NCBI RefSeq assembly: GCF_012317045.1
Contig: NZ_CP051154.1
Location: forward strand, 4,027,165 to 4,091,164
DNA: 64,000 bases
Reading direction: 5' to 3'
DNA from: Leifsonia sp. PS1209
GTDB lineage: Bacteria > Actinomycetota > Actinomycetes > Actinomycetales > Microbacteriaceae
Shown: positions 15,502-24,559 of the stretch, piece by piece
How positions within the stretch are numbered: position 1 is the first letter of the stretch
How the letters are laid out: the number at the start of each line of letters is the position of its first letter
Made by a program: the position numbers and the translations under genes
The notes under the pieces: model-generated
Database searches by the model: none
What the model was told of the DNA's origin: nothing
Seen by the model: the letters and a program-made list of their open reading frames with translations, nothing else

Positions 15502-16926
15502 ATGAGCACCTTCAGCGGACTCAACACCGCGTACACCGGGCTGGTCGCCGCCAAGGCGGGCCTGGATGTGGTCGGCCAGAACCTGGTCAACGCCAACACG
15601 CAGGGATACACCAGGCAGCGCGTCCAGACGTCCGGCGTGCCGGCGCTCAACCAGGCCGGGCTCTTCGTCGGCGGCGTCCGCCCGGGCCAGGGTGTGAGCG
15701 TCGACGGCATCCAGCGTCTCGACGATGCAGCACTGGATGCGCGGGTGCGCACCACCACGGCCCTCTCCGGATACTCGAACACCAGGGCGTCCGCCCTCTC
15801 CACGCTCGAAGCCTCGCTCAACGAGCCGGGCACCAACGGCATCTCGGCGCAGCTGCAGAAGTTCTGGTCGGCCTGGTCGGACGTCTCCAACCAGGCGGGG
15901 GAGCAGGCGCCGGCCGGCGTGCTGCTCGGCCAGGCGGGCAGCCTGGTCACCCAGATCTCGCAGGGCTACGCGTCCGTCGACAACCAGTGGAGCGCTCTGC
16001 GCACCAACGTGGACGGCATGGTCACCGACCTCAACCAGGCCGCGAGCCAGGTCGCAGAGCTCAACGGCCGCATCCGGGCGACGCTGGCCTCCGGGGGCTC
16101 GGCGAACGAGCTGATGGACCGCCGCGACGTGCTCACCACGCAGATCGCCAACCTCGCCGGCGGTGTCGTGCGCCCGCGCGACGACGGAACGGTGGATGTG
16201 CTGATCGGCGGCAACGCGATCGTCTCCGAGACCTCGTTCAATGCCGTTCAGGCCGCAGGCGCCCGGCTGATGGGGGATGCGACAGGCGACCCCGTCCGCC
16301 TCGAGTGGGCGAGCCGTCCGGGCTCCGCCATCGCGATGGAGGGCGGCGCCATCTCCGGCGCGATCTCCACGCTCGCGCCGGCAGACGCATCCGGCACCGG
16401 GGGAGTGCTGGCTGAGGCAGCGGCCGGATACAACGCCTTCGCGGTCACGCTCGCCCAGCGGGTGAACGACCTGCACCGCACGGGAGCGACCCCGAGCGGC
16501 GCGACCGGCCTCGACTTCTTCGCGATCGACGCCACCAAGCCCGCCGCGCTCGGCCTGTCCGTCGTGCCGACCACCATCGGCCAGATCGCTACCGGGACGC
16601 CGGGTGCCGGCGGAAGCGACGGCAGCCTCGCGGGGGCCATCGCCCAGCTCGGCACCGGCCCGAATGCAGTCGACAAGCAGTGGACGGCGTTCGTCGTGCG
16701 CATCGGCGTTGCGAGCAAGTCGGAGCAGCAGCAGTCCGCGCTGGCCGACCTCGCCTCCAAGGGCGCGGTGAACGCGCAGCTCTCCAACTCGTCCGTCGAC
16801 CTCGACGAAGAGAACATGAACATGCTGGCGTTCCAGCATGCGTACCAGGGTGCCGCCCGCGTGATGACCGCGGTCGACGAAGCGCTCGACGTGCTCATCA
16901 ACCACACCGGATTGGTCGGGAGGTAA
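15502..16926 (+). CDS. flgK: Flagellar hook-associated protein FlgK (HAP1)
   Basis: 474 aa. FlgK is the first hook-filament junction protein. The N-terminus MSTFSGLNTAYTGLVAAKAG and the motif VVGQNLVNANTQGYTRQRV belong to the rod/hook/HAP family, and the C-terminus ends with the D0 helix (MNMLAFQHAYQGAARVMTAV, then DEALDVLIN). It lies 12 bp after flgN and two bases before flgL. Confidence 0.96.
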   Translation: MSTFSGLNTAYTGLVAAKAGLDVVGQNLVNANTQGYTRQRVQTSGVPALNQAGLFVGGVRPGQGVSVDGIQRLDDAALDARVRTTTALSGYSNTRASALSTLEASLNEPGTNGISAQLQKFWSAWSDVSNQAGEQAPAGVLLGQAGSLVTQISQGYASVDNQWSALRTNVDGMVTDLNQAASQVAELNGRIRATLASGGSANELMDRRDVLTTQIANLAGGVVRPRDDGTVDVLIGGNAIVSETSFNAVQAAGARLMGDATGDPVRLEWASRPGSAIAMEGGAISGAISTLAPADASGTGGVLAEAAAGYNAFAVTLAQRVNDLHRTGATPSGATGLDFFAIDATKPAALGLSVVPTTIGQIATGTPGAGGSDGSLAGAIAQLGTGPNAVDKQWTAFVVRIGVASKSEQQQSALADLASKGAVNAQLSNSSVDLDEENMNMLAFQHAYQGAARVMTAVDEALDVLINHTGLVGR

Positions 16927-16928
16927 CC

Positions 16929-17813
16929 GTGTTCACCCGTGTGACGAACGCGACCCAGACGCTCAACGCGCAGAACAACCTGCAGGCCAGCCTGCAGCGG
17001 CAGACCGCGCTCTACGATCAGGCGACGAGCAGGCGCCTCCTGAACCGGCCGTCGGACGACCCGACCGCCACGGCGAGCGCCCTCGGCGTCCGCTCCGACC
17101 AGGCGGCCAACGCACAGTATGCGCGCAACGCGGACAACGGGGACGCCTGGCTCACCACCGCCGACTCCACGCTCACCTCCGTCGAGGCGATCATGAACAG
17201 GGTCCGCGACCTCACGGTGCAGGGCTCCAACGACGGCGCTCTGTCTCCCGAGGCGAAGGAGGCCGTGGCCACCGAGCTTGACGGCCTCAAGAAGAGCCTG
17301 CTCTCGCTCGCGAACACCACCTACCTCGGCCGAACGGTCTTCGCGGGCAACTCGAACGCCGGCGTCGCGTTCCAGCCCGACTACACGTTCACCGGCGTCG
17401 CCGGGAGTACAGTCGACCGCAGAGTCGGTCCAGACTCGACCGTGCGCGTCGACTCCGACGGCGCAGCGGTGTTCGGCACGGGGGCGAGCTCGGTGTTCGC
17501 GCTCATCGACAACACCGTGAGCGATCTGCGCTCCGGGGTGAACACGGGACCTCGCCTCGGCGAGATCGACAACCGGATGAAGGCCATCGTGGGAGAGCAC
17601 GCGGAGATCGGTGGGCGCCAGACCCGCATCGACAAGGCGAAGGACACGCTCGCGGTGAACTCGAACTCGCTCGAGGGCCAGCGCGCGAGCCTCGAGGACG
17701 TCGACCTCAGCAAGGTCCTCCTCGACCTGAAGACCCAGGATGTGAACTACCAGACCGCGATCGCCGTCACGGCGAAGGTGCTCCAGCCGACGCTGATGGA
17801 CTTCCTCCGATGA
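16929..17813 (+). CDS. flgL: Flagellar hook-associated protein FlgL (HAP3)
   Basis: 294 aa. FlgL is the adaptor between FlgK and flagellin. It has the flagellin-like N-terminus (RVTNATQTLNAQNNLQASLQ, then LLNRPSDDPTATASAL) and the C-terminal helix SLEDVDLSKVLLDLKTQDVN. It starts with GTG at 16929 after GGGAGG, and its stop overlaps the fliW start (ATGA). Confidence 0.95.
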   Translation: MFTRVTNATQTLNAQNNLQASLQRQTALYDQATSRRLLNRPSDDPTATASALGVRSDQAANAQYARNADNGDAWLTTADSTLTSVEAIMNRVRDLTVQGSNDGALSPEAKEAVATELDGLKKSLLSLANTTYLGRTVFAGNSNAGVAFQPDYTFTGVAGSTVDRRVGPDSTVRVDSDGAAVFGTGASSVFALIDNTVSDLRSGVNTGPRLGEIDNRMKAIVGEHAEIGGRQTRIDKAKDTLAVNSNSLEGQRASLEDVDLSKVLLDLKTQDVNYQTAIAVTAKVLQPTLMDFLR

Positions 17814-18193
17814 GCGCCGTCAGCTTCCTCGCCCCGCCTCCCGGCCTGGAGCCGCTGGTCGACTTCGAGCTCACCGCCGTCGCCGGCGCGGAGGGCCTGT
17901 ACACGCTGCAGGCCGCCGAGCGCCCCGAGATCCGCCTGTTCACGATCGACGCGGCCAGGCACCTGCCCGGCTACTCGCCGGAGCTCCCGGATGACAAGGC
18001 CGCCGACCTGGGCGTCAGCACGGCGGCGGAGGTGCTGGCGCTCGTCGTCGTCACCCCGTCGCGCGAGGGCAGCACGGTCAACCTGGCCGCTCCCGTTCTC
18101 GTCAACAGGGCGACCGGCGCCGGGCTCCAGCTGGTGCTCGACGACGACGTGTTCCCTGTGCAGGCAGAGCTCGCCGCCCTCGCGGGCGCCTGA
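17810..18193 (+). CDS. fliW: Flagellar assembly factor FliW
   Basis: 127 aa. FliW binds flagellin and, in Bacillus, releases the translational repressor CsrA to balance flagellin synthesis with export. The family pattern is visible (IRLFTIDAARHLPGYSPELP; VLALVVVTP; NLAAPVLVNRATGAGLQLVL). It is the last gene of the flgN operon and overlaps flgL by four bases. No csrA gene was found in the window, so its partner, if any besides flagellin, must be elsewhere. Confidence 0.93.
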   Translation: MSAVSFLAPPPGLEPLVDFELTAVAGAEGLYTLQAAERPEIRLFTIDAARHLPGYSPELPDDKAADLGVSTAAEVLALVVVTPSREGSTVNLAAPVLVNRATGAGLQLVLDDDVFPVQAELAALAGA

Positions 18194-18210
18194 GTCTCAG
18201 ACCACTCGCA

Positions 18211-19473
18211 CTACTTGGCGGGAGGGCACGGCACGGTCTTGCCGATAGCCTCTGTCATCTGCGCCTCCGACCACGGAAGCCCGGCGACGACCTTCGCGCC
18301 CTTCACCTTTGCGGGCACCTTGGAGACGATGGAGGCGAGCCGCTGCGCGAGGTACTGCGCGAACGCGGGTCCCGGCGTCGAGTTGTTGAGGGCGACCACG
18401 ATGGTCAGGCCGGACGACGGGTCGCTGTACATCGCCGACATGTAGCCCGGCATCGCTCCTGCACTGCCGCGCAGCGGCCCGAGGATCTGCACGCCGAGCC
18501 CGTACTTCTGCCAGTCCGACCCGTTCGGGATGCCGGTGGCCTGCGCCTTCGCCGACTTCTCCGACAGCAGCGAGCCGCTGGCGAGAGCCTGCACGTATGC
18601 CTTCAGGTCCGGGACGTTCGAGACGACACCGGATGCGGTCCAGCCCATCGACGGCGACAGCTGCGTCACATCCCGCATCGGCTCACAGACCACGGCGCCC
18701 GCAGGGTCGATGCCCACCGAGTACCCGGCAGGATGCGGGCCGGGAACGGTGAGCTGCGACGGACCGGGGAACGAGCTCGACGTCATCCCGAGCTTGTCGA
18801 AGATGTAGTGGGAGTAGAGGTCCTGCCACGACTTCCCCGCCGCGTTCTCGAGCGCCATGCCGAGCAGGACGAAGTTCGTCATCGACACCCCGAGCTTCTC
18901 GCCCGGCTTGCCGAACGGCTGCGTTGCGAGGCCGTCGCTGGCGAGTTCGAGCGCCGGCCACTGCCTGGTGGGGTTGTTGAGGAAGATGTGGTTCAGCTGG
19001 CCCTGGAAGTCGCCGATGCCCGAGGTGTTCTGGCACAGCTCCCGCAGGGTGACGCCGTCGACGCCGACCAGCCCCGGCAGCCATTTGGTGAGCGGGTCGT
19101 CGAGCTCGACCGTGCCGTCGTCCACCAGGCCGAGCAGCACCGTGCACGTCATCGGCATGGTGTTCTGCGCGATCCGGAAGGTCATGCCGGCGGTGACCGG
19201 CTTCGATCCCTTGAGGGTCGTGGTGCCGATGCCGTCGGTCCAGCTGCCCGCCCACGGCGCCCACACGCCGACCATCGCTCCGGATGCGCCTGCCTGCTTC
19301 ATCGCGTCCGTCACCGCGGTCTTCAGCTTGCCCGTGACCTCGGAGGAGAAGCCGCCGGCGACCTGCTTCGGCAGCGTGGAGCTCGCGCCGGCATTCGGGG
19401 TGCACGCGGCCAGAACCAGGGCGAGGACGCTCGCCAGTGCGACGGCGGTGATCCGTCTCGCTCGTCGTCGCAT
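18211..19473 (-). CDS. Beta-lactamase-fold lipoprotein lacking catalytic residues (pseudoenzyme)
   Basis: 420 aa. A lipoprotein signal (LVLAAC) precedes a class C beta-lactamase/penicillin-binding fold. The fold is clear from landmarks such as VDDGTVELDDPLTKWLPGL, TSGIGDF and VSMTNFVLLGMALENAAGKS. All three active-site motifs are changed: SxxK reads QNTM (FRIAQNTMPM), YxN reads VSM, and the HTGG-type box reads SAGA (RGSAGAMPGY). The frame is intact and the rest well preserved, so this looks like a maintained surface pseudoenzyme rather than a decaying gene. Start: ATG 19473 behind GGGGG; another ATG lies six bases earlier. It converges with fliW. Confidence 0.85.
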   Translation of the reverse strand: MRRRARRITAVALASVLALVLAACTPNAGASSTLPKQVAGGFSSEVTGKLKTAVTDAMKQAGASGAMVGVWAPWAGSWTDGIGTTTLKGSKPVTAGMTFRIAQNTMPMTCTVLLGLVDDGTVELDDPLTKWLPGLVGVDGVTLRELCQNTSGIGDFQGQLNHIFLNNPTRQWPALELASDGLATQPFGKPGEKLGVSMTNFVLLGMALENAAGKSWQDLYSHYIFDKLGMTSSSFPGPSQLTVPGPHPAGYSVGIDPAGAVVCEPMRDVTQLSPSMGWTASGVVSNVPDLKAYVQALASGSLLSEKSAKAQATGIPNGSDWQKYGLGVQILGPLRGSAGAMPGYMSAMYSDPSSGLTIVVALNNSTPGPAFAQYLAQRLASIVSKVPAKVKGAKVVAGLPWSEAQMTEAIGKTVPCPPAK

Positions 19474-19558
19474 TGCCATCCCCCGATGGGTTCGGTGTCC
19501 CTGGTCAAAGGATTCTAACCGCTCACGGGGGACGCACCGTGCAGCATACGATCGTGGC

Positions 19559-19858
19559 ATGCAGAGCTTCCCTCCCGAGATCGTCGACGCCGTCCTCCGC
19601 CACATGAACAGTGACCACACCGACGACAACCTCGTGATCGTGCGCGCCAACGGGGTGCCGGATGCCGTGCAGGCGACGATGACGGCACTGGATGCGCAGG
19701 GCGGCACGTGGCGCGTCGTCACCGCCGACGACCACGCGACGGACGTGCGCATCCCGTGGACGATCCCGGTCGCCGAGCGCGCGGACATCCGCAAAGCCGT
19801 CGTGCTGCTCTACCGTTCGGCGTGCCGGACGCTGGGCATCGAGCCGCGCACCGAATAG
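19559..19858 (+). CDS. DUF2470 (HugZ C-terminal-like) protein
   Basis: 99 aa. The start MQSFPPEIVDAVLRHMNSDH and then DDNLVIVRANGVPDA match the small domain found alone or at the C-terminus of heme-degrading HugZ-type proteins, where the HMNxDH part contacts heme. A heme oxygenase gene lies 1.2 kb downstream, which fits a role in heme iron use. TACGAT at 19547-19552, six bases before the ATG, suggests a leaderless mRNA. Confidence 0.82.
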   Translation: MQSFPPEIVDAVLRHMNSDHTDDNLVIVRANGVPDAVQATMTALDAQGGTWRVVTADDHATDVRIPWTIPVAERADIRKAVVLLYRSACRTLGIEPRTE

Positions 19859-19940
19859 GCGACCAATCCGTTCCCGCCCATCCTCCGAACCAGGAGATGA
19901 GGCGCAGCGCCAGCCGCGCCGCACACTAGGAGGGAACATC

Positions 19941-20354
19941 ATGCGCACATCACCGAACCGTCTGGTCGCCACCATCTTCGGCGCCGTCTATCTCGTCGTC
20001 GGGCTTCTCGGCTTCGCTTACACCGGCGGCGTCGGCTTCGTCGCCACCAAGGGTGGGCTCATCCTCGGCATCTTCGAGGTCAACCCGCTGCACAACATCG
20101 CCCACCTGCTGATCGGCGCTGCGCTGCTCATCGCCGGGCTCACCAGGGTGGCCGCCGCCAAGGCCGTGAACACCACGGTCGGCGCCGTCTACCTGCTGCT
20201 CGGCATCGTCGGGTTCTTCCTGGTCGGCACGGGCGCGAACATCCTGGCGCTGAACACGCCCGACCACTTCCTTCACCTGGTGAGCGCCATCGTGCTCCTC
20301 GGCGTCGGCCTCGGCGCGGAGAAGACCGTCCGCCGCACGTCGGCCGTCGCCTGA
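19941..20354 (+). CDS. DUF4383 membrane protein
   Basis: 137 aa with four hydrophobic segments. The pattern NPLHNIAHLLIGAALLIAGL and TPDHFLHLVSAIVLLGVGLG is that of the DUF4383 family common in Actinobacteria, with histidines at the membrane edge. Function is unknown. A perfect AGGAGG lies eight bases before the ATG. Confidence 0.85.
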   Translation: MRTSPNRLVATIFGAVYLVVGLLGFAYTGGVGFVATKGGLILGIFEVNPLHNIAHLLIGAALLIAGLTRVAAAKAVNTTVGAVYLLLGIVGFFLVGTGANILALNTPDHFLHLVSAIVLLGVGLGAEKTVRRTSAVA

Positions 20355-20376
20355 CCCGGCTGAGAGACGAGTCACG

Positions 20377-20928
20377 GTGAGCACCATGACCAGGGCAGTT
20401 CAGGGGGAGGCTGTAGGCGTGGCCGTCTCGGCGGCCACCCGCGCCTGGCTCGCCGTGGCTGCGCTGGGAGCAGGGCTGCTTCACGCGGCTCTCGCCGCCA
20501 GCGCACCCCTCCCGGCCGCGATCGTCCTCGTGGCGTTCGCGGCAGGGGAGCTCGGGTGGGCGGTCGCGGCTTTCGTCCGCGACCGTCCGCCTTTCTTCCG
20601 GGCGGCACTCGTCGCCGCGCTGGTGCCCGTGGGCGCCTGGGCGGTCGTCGCGACCGTGGGAGCGACGTCGGAGGCCGGGACCGTCCTGGCGCTGCCGCCG
20701 TTGCCGCTCGCGGTCGCCGCCCTGCTCGACGTCGCGGTCGCGGCCACCATCGCCGTGGTGCTGCGCCGCGGGAAGGCGGCCAACCCGGATGCGGGCGCCC
20801 TGCGCTTCGTGCTGGCGCTCCTGCTGAGTGCAGCAGCGGTCAGCGCGGTCACCATCCCGGCGCTCGGTGTCACGGACGCGGGTGTGGCGGCAGTGGATGT
20901 GCACCTGCAGCACTCGGGGCACCACTGA
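20377..20928 (+). CDS. Hypothetical multi-pass membrane protein
   Basis: 183 aa, Ala/Val/Leu-rich with about five membrane segments and a His-containing end (VDVHLQHSGHH) that could bind a metal. No family recognised. It starts at GTG 20377 (an ATG nine bases on is possible) and lies 22 bp after the DUF4383 gene, so they are probably cotranscribed. Confidence 0.7.
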   Translation: MSTMTRAVQGEAVGVAVSAATRAWLAVAALGAGLLHAALAASAPLPAAIVLVAFAAGELGWAVAAFVRDRPPFFRAALVAALVPVGAWAVVATVGATSEAGTVLALPPLPLAVAALLDVAVAATIAVVLRRGKAANPDAGALRFVLALLLSAAAVSAVTIPALGVTDAGVAAVDVHLQHSGHH

Positions 20929-21002
20929 GCCGCGCTCCATCGGCCCGGCTTTCCACCCACTGGCGTTTCCCAGCCTCGCTGCTACACTTAGGACACCCTT
21001 CC

Positions 21003-21019
21003 TTAGGTAACCCTAACTA
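21003..21019. promoter_or_regulatory. DtxR/IdeR iron box before heme oxygenase
   Basis: TTAGGTAACCCTAACTA is close to the DtxR consensus TTAGGTTAGCCTAACCTAA. It lies just after a -10-like TACACT (20992-20997) and 23 bases before the hmuO GTG, a position where iron-loaded repressor would block transcription. Confidence 0.8.
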
Positions 21020-21042
21020 GCATCCCGAACGGCTGGAGCATC

Positions 21043-21687
21043 GTGGCAGCAATCATCCCCTTCTCCCAAGCCCTTCGTGAGCGGACCCGAACCGATCACG
21101 GGTCCAGCGAGGGCGCCGGCTTCATGCAGGACCTGATGACCGGGAAGGGCTGCCGCGAGGACTACATCGCCCTGGTGGCCCAGCACTACTTCATCTACGA
21201 GGCTCTGGAGGCGGTCGCCGCCCGGATAAGCGACGACCCGGTGGCCGCCGCCTTCATCACCCCGAAGCTGACCCGCCTTCCCGCGATCGAGGCCGATCTG
21301 GCGTTCCTGCTCGGTGCGGACTGGCGCGACCGCATCGCCCCCGTCCCCACAACGGTCCGCTACGTCGACCGCATCCACGAGGTCACCGACTGGCCGGGCG
21401 GCTTCATCGCCCACCACTACACGCGCTACCTCGGCGACCTGTCCGGCGGCCAGATCATCCGCACCCTCATGCAGCGCCAGTTCGGGTTCGAGACGAACGG
21501 CGTCGGCTTCTACCTGTTCGCGGAGATCGCGAAGCCGCGCGAGTTCAAGGACGTCTACCGCGCCCAGCTGGACGCCGTCGACTGGGACGACGCCGAGCGC
21601 GAGCGCGTCATCGACGAGGTCATCGTCGCATACGCGTTCAACACGTCGCTGTTCGAAGACCTGGCCGCGGCCAAAGCCGCCGCCTAG
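21043..21687 (+). CDS. hmuO: Heme oxygenase (biliverdin-producing)
   Basis: 214 aa. It opens heme to biliverdin, CO and iron. The proximal histidine is in TRTDHGSSEGAGFMQDLM (residue 19), and the distal-helix glycine motif is in RYLGDLSGGQII. Length and motifs match HmuO of Corynebacterium. It starts with GTG at 21043 behind GGAG, and an iron box lies immediately upstream, so it should be made under iron starvation. Its stop overlaps that of the convergent FHA gene. Confidence 0.95.
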   Translation: MAAIIPFSQALRERTRTDHGSSEGAGFMQDLMTGKGCREDYIALVAQHYFIYEALEAVAARISDDPVAAAFITPKLTRLPAIEADLAFLLGADWRDRIAPVPTTVRYVDRIHEVTDWPGGFIAHHYTRYLGDLSGGQIIRTLMQRQFGFETNGVGFYLFAEIAKPREFKDVYRAQLDAVDWDDAERERVIDEVIVAYAFNTSLFEDLAAAKAAA

Positions 21688-22043
21688 ACGCCCGCGCGCC
21701 GCAGCACGAACGATCCGTTCCCGAACCGCACCGTCGACCCGGGATCGACCTCGTGCCGGGTGTTCGGGTCGCACGCGTACGCGCCGTCGCCCGGATACAC
21801 GATTGTCGTGCCGTTGGCGGACCCGAGGTCGAGCACCCAGAAGATCCCGTCGTACTGCCCGAACGCCAGGTGCGCCCGCGAGATGGACTTGGCGTCGTCC
21901 GCCACCGTGATCAGCTCGGCGTGCGCAGGATCGTCCAGCTCGGTCCCCGGCGTGTGCGCGGCCGGGTTGCGCCCGATCACGCCGTTCCCGCTCGTCTCCA
22001 CGTGCTGCCCGTCACTGAAGTCGAGCACGAAGGTCACCGCCAT
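21684..22043 (-). CDS. Stand-alone FHA-domain protein
   Basis: 119 aa. FHA domains bind phosphothreonine. The fold landmarks are visible: VIGRN near the N-terminus, SISRAHLAF (the conserved S and H), and DLGSANGTTI (the NG turn). No other domain is present. A partner Ser/Thr kinase is not in the window. It ends convergently with hmuO and follows a helicase gene on the same strand. Confidence 0.88.
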   Translation of the reverse strand: MAVTFVLDFSDGQHVETSGNGVIGRNPAAHTPGTELDDPAHAELITVADDAKSISRAHLAFGQYDGIFWVLDLGSANGTTIVYPGDGAYACDPNTRHEVDPGSTVRFGNGSFVLRRAGV

Positions 22044-22081
22044 CTGAGTCTCCTGTCGCGTGTGTTCGGCGTGTGCGCGCC

Positions 22082-23371
22082 TCAGCCCTCGCGGGGCCGG
22101 GTGCGCATGAATCGTTCGACGTCCGCATCCACCATGATGTCGCTCGGCCGCAGAGGGCGGGACAGGTACAGCCCGTCGAGCGAGGTGATGCGGCTCAGGG
22201 CCACGTATGTCTGGCCGGGGCTGAACGCCCGCTGGCCGAGGTCGACGACCGCGGAGTCGTAGGTCTTGCCCTGGGACTTGTGGATGGTGACCGCCCACGC
22301 CAGCCGCAGCGGGAACTGGGTGAACTCGGCGACGACGTCTTTGGTGAGCTTCTTGGTGGCGGGGGAGTACGAGTACTTGAACTTCTCCCAGATGGCCGGC
22401 TCGACCTCGTGGATCTCGCCGTCCACGTCCACGTAGACGTTGGAGTCGATGCGGGTGACCGTGCCGATGGTGCCGTTGACCCAGCGCGGCCCCTCGCCGC
22501 CCTGGCCGACGTCGTTGCGCAGGAACATGACCTGCGCCCCCACCTTGAGCTCGAGCGTCTCGTCTGCCGGGTACGTGCGGCCGCCGAAGTCGCCGCTGAC
22601 CTCCGCCTTGGCAGTGAGCGCGCGGCCGGGCAGGCGGCGCAGCGCCTCCGCGTTGATGCGGTTGACGGAGTCGTTGCGGGTCGCCAGCGTGATCGTGCCG
22701 TCATCCGGTGCCGGGCGGGCGCCCATCTCGTTGAGCCGGTCGGCGATCTCCTTGGTGACCTGGCCGTGCCGCACCGCGTTGAGCATGTATTTGAAGTCGG
22801 ACTCGTGCTGGCGGTGCACCTCGACGAGTTCCACGATCTTGAGGTCGGCCTCCTGCCACACCTTGGCGTCGAAGAACCACATCGACCGGTACGTGTCGCC
22901 GAAGTACGCCCGCTCCTCCGGATCGCCCGGCACGGGAGCCAGCTGGTACGGGTCGCCGAACAGCACCACCTGCACGCCGCCGAACGGCTCCTTGTTGCGC
23001 TGCCTGGCCTGGCGCAGGCTGCGGTCGACCGCATCCATCAGGTCGGCGTTGACCATCGAGACCTCGTCGATCACGAGGGTGTCGATGCTGTTGAGCAGCT
23101 TGCGCAGCTCGGCGCTCTGCTCGATGTCGTGGTCGGCGATGACCCCGATCGGCAGCCGGAACAGCGAGTGGATGGTCTGCCCGCCGACGTTCAGCGCCGC
23201 GACCCCGGTGGGCGCGGAGATGACGAGCGACTTCTCCGTGTTCCAGGAGAGATGGTTGAGCAGCGTGGATTTCCCTGTGCCGGCGCGACCGGTGACGAAC
23301 ACGTGCTCGCGGGTGTGCTCGATCAGCTCGAACACCCGCTGTTGTTCGGGCGTGAGGGAGAGTCGGCCCAT
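22082..23371 (-). CDS. PIF1/RecD2-like superfamily 1B helicase
   Basis: 429 aa. Motif I is VTGRAGTGKSTLL (residues 26-38), motif II IDEVSMVNADL, motif III FGDPYQLAPV, and the C-terminal motifs WAVTIHKSQGKTYD and YVALSRITSLDGLYL are intact. Helicases of this compact type unwind DNA 5' to 3' and help with recombination or fork restart. It stands alone with no other repair genes near. Confidence 0.92.
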   Translation of the reverse strand: MGRLSLTPEQQRVFELIEHTREHVFVTGRAGTGKSTLLNHLSWNTEKSLVISAPTGVAALNVGGQTIHSLFRLPIGVIADHDIEQSAELRKLLNSIDTLVIDEVSMVNADLMDAVDRSLRQARQRNKEPFGGVQVVLFGDPYQLAPVPGDPEERAYFGDTYRSMWFFDAKVWQEADLKIVELVEVHRQHESDFKYMLNAVRHGQVTKEIADRLNEMGARPAPDDGTITLATRNDSVNRINAEALRRLPGRALTAKAEVSGDFGGRTYPADETLELKVGAQVMFLRNDVGQGGEGPRWVNGTIGTVTRIDSNVYVDVDGEIHEVEPAIWEKFKYSYSPATKKLTKDVVAEFTQFPLRLAWAVTIHKSQGKTYDSAVVDLGQRAFSPGQTYVALSRITSLDGLYLSRPLRPSDIMVDADVERFMRTRPREG

Positions 23372-23462
23372 CCGATTCCCTTCCGTCGCGCGACCTGCCG
23401 AACTACTCTAACGCGGCACCGGGCTCGGGCGGCGGTTCTCCACAGGCCCATAGGATGGCGGC

Positions 23463-24533
23463 ATGAGTGGGGACGAGTCGGAGGGTGCACCCGCGCATCC
23501 GCTCGCCGCTCTCAGCCCCCGCACGCGCGTCCTGCTGATCTGGTCCGGCGTGGCCGTGCTGCTCGTCCTGGCGTTCGTCGCCGCGGTCGGCGCCGTGCAG
23601 CGCGCGTTCTACAGCCCGGCCGGTTTCGCCACCTCCTACGTGGATGCGCTGGCCGCCAGGGACGTGCGCGCCGCGATGGCGATGCCGGGCGCAGACCCGA
23701 CCCCCGCATCCCTGTCGGCGCAGGGCCTGCCCGAGAAGCCGTCACGCGAACTGCTCCGACCGGATGTGCTCCCTCACCTCACCGGCATCCGGGTGGTCAG
23801 CGACGACCAGCTGGCGTCCGGCTCGCACCTGGTGGAGGTCGCAGCCCGCGCGGACGGGCATCCGGTGACGGCGAAGTTCACCGTGCGGCAGACCGGTTCG
23901 GTGCTCGGGCTCCTCCCGCTGTGGGAATTCGCCAAGACGCCGCTGACGGTCGCGCACATCCAGGTGCAGCACGCGGACACGTTCACGATCGCCGGCCACA
24001 CCCTCGAACCCCGCGCGGCGGAGAAGCAGCCGGCCGACGCGTTCTCCGTCGCGGCCGACTACCTCATGTTCGCCCCCGCCCGGTATTCGCTCGGGCACCA
24101 CTCCCGCTATCTCACGGCCGACACGGTCGCCTTCCCCGCCGCGGCAGGGCAGCGGGTGCCGGTGGCAGTGGATGCGCAGCCGACCAACGCGTTCGTTTCC
24201 GTCGTGCAGACGCAGCTCCACGACTTCCTCGACGACTGCGCCAAGCAAGAGGTGCTGCAACCGGCGGGCTGCCCGTTCGGGGCGGTCATCGACGACAGGG
24301 TGCAAGGACTGCCGGCCTGGTCGATCGTGCGCTACCCGCCGGTGACCATCCAGGCCGGGGAGACCGGATGGGTGATGCCGCGCTCCGAGGGCGCCGCCCA
24401 CCTGTCCGTGACGGTGCAATCGCTGTTCGACGGGTCGGTGTCGCAGCGCGAGACCGACGAGCCGTTCGCGATGTCCGTGTCGAAGATCACCCTCCGCGAC
24501 GACGACGGGATCGACCTGGTGGTGGCGGACTAG
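23463..24533 (+). CDS. Hypothetical single-pass membrane protein
   Basis: 356 aa. One membrane helix near residues 23-45 (VLLIWSGVAVLLVLAFVAAV) is followed by a large external region with repeated beta-rich segments. Two cysteines (DDCAKQEVLQPAGCPF) could form a disulfide. No family recognised. TAGGAT at 23451-23456 lies six bases before the ATG, so the mRNA is probably leaderless. Confidence 0.75.
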   Translation: MSGDESEGAPAHPLAALSPRTRVLLIWSGVAVLLVLAFVAAVGAVQRAFYSPAGFATSYVDALAARDVRAAMAMPGADPTPASLSAQGLPEKPSRELLRPDVLPHLTGIRVVSDDQLASGSHLVEVAARADGHPVTAKFTVRQTGSVLGLLPLWEFAKTPLTVAHIQVQHADTFTIAGHTLEPRAAEKQPADAFSVAADYLMFAPARYSLGHHSRYLTADTVAFPAAAGQRVPVAVDAQPTNAFVSVVQTQLHDFLDDCAKQEVLQPAGCPFGAVIDDRVQGLPAWSIVRYPPVTIQAGETGWVMPRSEGAAHLSVTVQSLFDGSVSQRETDEPFAMSVSKITLRDDDGIDLVVAD

Positions 24534-24559
24534 GGCTGCTCGGCGCTACGCGCTCGCCC

